In this document: positions 62,549-64,000 of the stretch, piece after piece | Numbering within the stretch: position 1 is the first letter of the stretch | How the letters are laid out: the number at the start of each line of letters is the position of its first letter | Assembly: GCA_964512635.1 (NCBI GenBank) | Contig: CAZEJB010000005.1 | Location: 80,560 to 144,559 of the forward strand | DNA: 64,000 bases | DNA from: JADZFO01 sp964512635 | Lineage (GTDB): Bacteria > 4484-113 > JAFGCY01 | Direction: 5' to 3' | Position numbers and translations under genes: made by a program | The notes under the pieces: model-generated | Told to the model about the DNA's origin: nothing | The model's database searches: none | The model's input: the letters and a program-made list of their open reading frames with translations, nothing else

Positions 62549-63126
62549 CGCGCCCGCAGCTCATACTCCACCGTCCGCCCGACCCAGACTGTCTCCATCA
62601 GCACCAGCTCGCGGTGCACGGTGTTCAGGTCCAACCCGTCCGGCGGCCCCTGGTCGCGCAGCCGCGCCAGTACCCGCGCATTCTTCGCTTCGTCGCGCAC
62701 ATCCATGCTCTTGCGGGCCTTGGCCAGGGTGATGTGCGGGCGGAACTCGCGGCGCTGCTCCTCGCCGTGTTCGGGGAAGCGCGCCTGCAGGGCCTTGACC
62801 AGGGTCAGCATCCCGCTGGTCAGCTCGCCGGTGGCGAACAGCACCCGGGCGTGCTCCGGCTTGCCGAAGAAATCGACCCGGGTGATGTTGAACTGGAAGG
62901 GCGACAGCTTGGGGGCGATCTCGCGGCAGCCGGCGTCGATGTCGGCCACCACGGACTCCTGAACTTCGCCAAAGAAGCGCAGGGTCAGATGCGTATTGAA
63001 GGGCGGGATCCAGTGCCAGTTGGAAAGCTGGGGCCTGAGCTGCTCCTGCAGCGCAGCCAGCTTGTCCTGCGTAATGCGGGAGAAACGCAGAGCCAAAAAG
63101 ACGCGCGGGTCATAGCGCGGTTTCAT
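62521..63126 (-). CDS. thpR: RNA 2',3'-cyclic phosphodiesterase (ThpR/LigT family)
   Basis: 201 residues from ATG 63126. It has the two catalytic H-x-T motifs of the 2H phosphoesterase superfamily: NTHLTLRFFGEV (near residue 46) and FRPHITLAKARK (near residue 130), with the family opening VFLALRFS. It opens 2',3'-cyclic phosphates at RNA ends and can also ligate tRNA halves in vitro. Its length fits the family (180-200 residues). Confidence 0.93.
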   Translation of the reverse strand: MKPRYDPRVFLALRFSRITQDKLAALQEQLRPQLSNWHWIPPFNTHLTLRFFGEVQESVVADIDAGCREIAPKLSPFQFNITRVDFFGKPEHARVLFATGELTSGMLTLVKALQARFPEHGEEQRREFRPHITLAKARKSMDVRDEAKNARVLARLRDQGPPDGLDLNTVHRELVLMETVWVGRTVEYELRARYPLEAVEP

Positions 63127-63200
63127 CGGCCCACCCCTGCAGCAAGCTTGGCACCCACCTCAGCGGATTATACCCGCGCGCCCGCACGGCGCTGCGAAGG

Positions 63201-63780
63201 GTGCCCGATCCGCTGGTGACCGCAGGCTTCTTCCTGCATTCTTCGTTGGGCCGCATGGATATGCGGCCGTCTTCTCCTCGTGGGCCCGCATGGCAGTGCG
63301 GGCATTCCCTGTCGGAGCGCAGGCACCCGGCCTGCATTCACTTCATGTAGGGCAGCATTGATATGCGGCCGTCCCCCGGAACGCCGGCCATAAACCAGCA
63401 TCAGGGTTACGCCATACTCTGTCTGCGCTCCCATCATGGTAGGGCCGGGCTCGTCCCCGGCAGTCTCGCGGAGCTGCCGTCTCGCACAAGTGTTCGCCGC
63501 TCTGCGCTGCGCCGGGCTAAGCCCGGCAGCTCTTCGCTTTCAGTAGCAGCGCGGCCCCGTCCGCGCGTTCTTCACTCTTCCCTCCATCGAAGCTGATTCG
63601 CCCCTTTGCACAAACTAGGCTAAAGCCAGGGTTGGAAAATACGCTGCTTTTCAATCCGCGCCCACTGGGGACAGGGGACATAGTCGCGCGCCATGAAGAC
63701 ACGGGCCATGGGTCCGCGCCCCAACTCTCGTCACGGATAGATACGGACAGGGTGTCCGCGCTCCAAGGAGATGCCGACTG
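63201..63780. repeat. Gene-free right end with many short palindromes
   Basis: 63127-64000 shows no convincing gene. Hairpins seen: GGCCGCAT-GGAT-ATGCGGCC (63249-63268), CCCGCA-TGGCAG-TGCGGG (63285-63302), GCAGGC-ACCCG-GCCTGC (63319-63335) and GCCGGGCTAAGCCCGGC (63511-63527). The last also occurs, as GCCGGGCTTAGCCCGGC, at 46872-46888. The word GGAGCGC next to palindromes recurs from 42092 and 46509. Confidence 0.75.
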
Positions 63781-64000
63781 AAGCCTGCGGCTCCAGACGC
63801 GGCGCAGCCGCGACCTTCCGTGCGGGGTGCAGGGCAACCCGCGCGGCCTCCGGGTCAGTCTGCCGAGATTGCGTGGCAGTGGACACCAAAGCGATTTTAA
63901 TGCGGATTGTGGCCCCGGCTGGCAGGCCGGGATGACGCAGGCAAGGTGCCTGCGCGCCAGGGACAAGAAGCCCCACTGCCATGCGGGCTCGCGGGGCACG

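Overview
The window is GC-rich DNA of an uncultivated bacterium. It was assembled from short reads, because it contains a run of exactly 100 N inside a repeat-rich gene. The cell is a diderm: there are many lipoproteins with clear lipoboxes, Sec signal peptides, two TlpA-type lipoprotein thioredoxins and an outer-membrane beta-barrel. It makes isoprenoids by the MEP pathway (dxs and ispG are both present). PKD, dockerin-like, cohesin-like and FecR modules, and a helix otherwise typical of DUF1559 prepilins, point towards the PVC/FCB-type or candidate-phylum bacteria. I cannot place it more exactly. Eight genes have a -10-like hexamer (TANNNT) exactly 6 nt before the start codon, so leaderless mRNAs appear to be common.

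Layout. 1-9 kb: lipoproteins, the SRP RNA (1487-1587), small proteins including an ArfA-like one, and a long spacer-rich surface protein capped by two similar domains. 8-13.5 kb: a PKD lipoprotein, dxs and a membrane protein. 13.5-21.3 kb: repeat-bearing intergenic DNA, secreted proteins, a ROK kinase next to a decayed copy of its own 5' end, pncC, DUF2207 and DinB. 21.4-26.6 kb: a duplicated pair of PaaK/CapK-like adenylate-forming enzyme and GNAT acetyltransferase around a beta-keto acid cleavage enzyme. 26.6-35.9 kb: DUF2442/DUF4160, ispG, a vanadium-haloperoxidase-like lipoprotein, GlsB/YeaQ, a ThiF-like E1, BON and two TlpA lipoproteins. 36-46.5 kb: unknown proteins, HDOD, a CHASE2 adenylate cyclase and two lipoproteins, one frameshifted. 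47.0-60.2 kb: a beta-barrel gene followed by one giant FecR-domain gene. 60.4-63.1 kb: rpmF, acpP, a propeller-like protein and thpR. The right end is non-coding and full of small palindromes.

The most unusual object is the giant gene at 47015-57951 (about 3,590 codons if the gap closes on itself). It carries an N-terminal FecR domain, many D-x-D-G-D-G repeats, nine copies of a 16-residue helix almost identical to the start of planctomycete-type prepilins, a DUF4157-like (eCIS core) metalloprotease segment, and many 10-25 residue strings that look like conserved motifs of contractile-injection or phage-tail proteins and of housekeeping proteins (HU, EF-Tu). It reads as a mosaic surface or secreted protein, probably paired with the barrel encoded just upstream. 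The motif assignments are made from memory and need profile searches.
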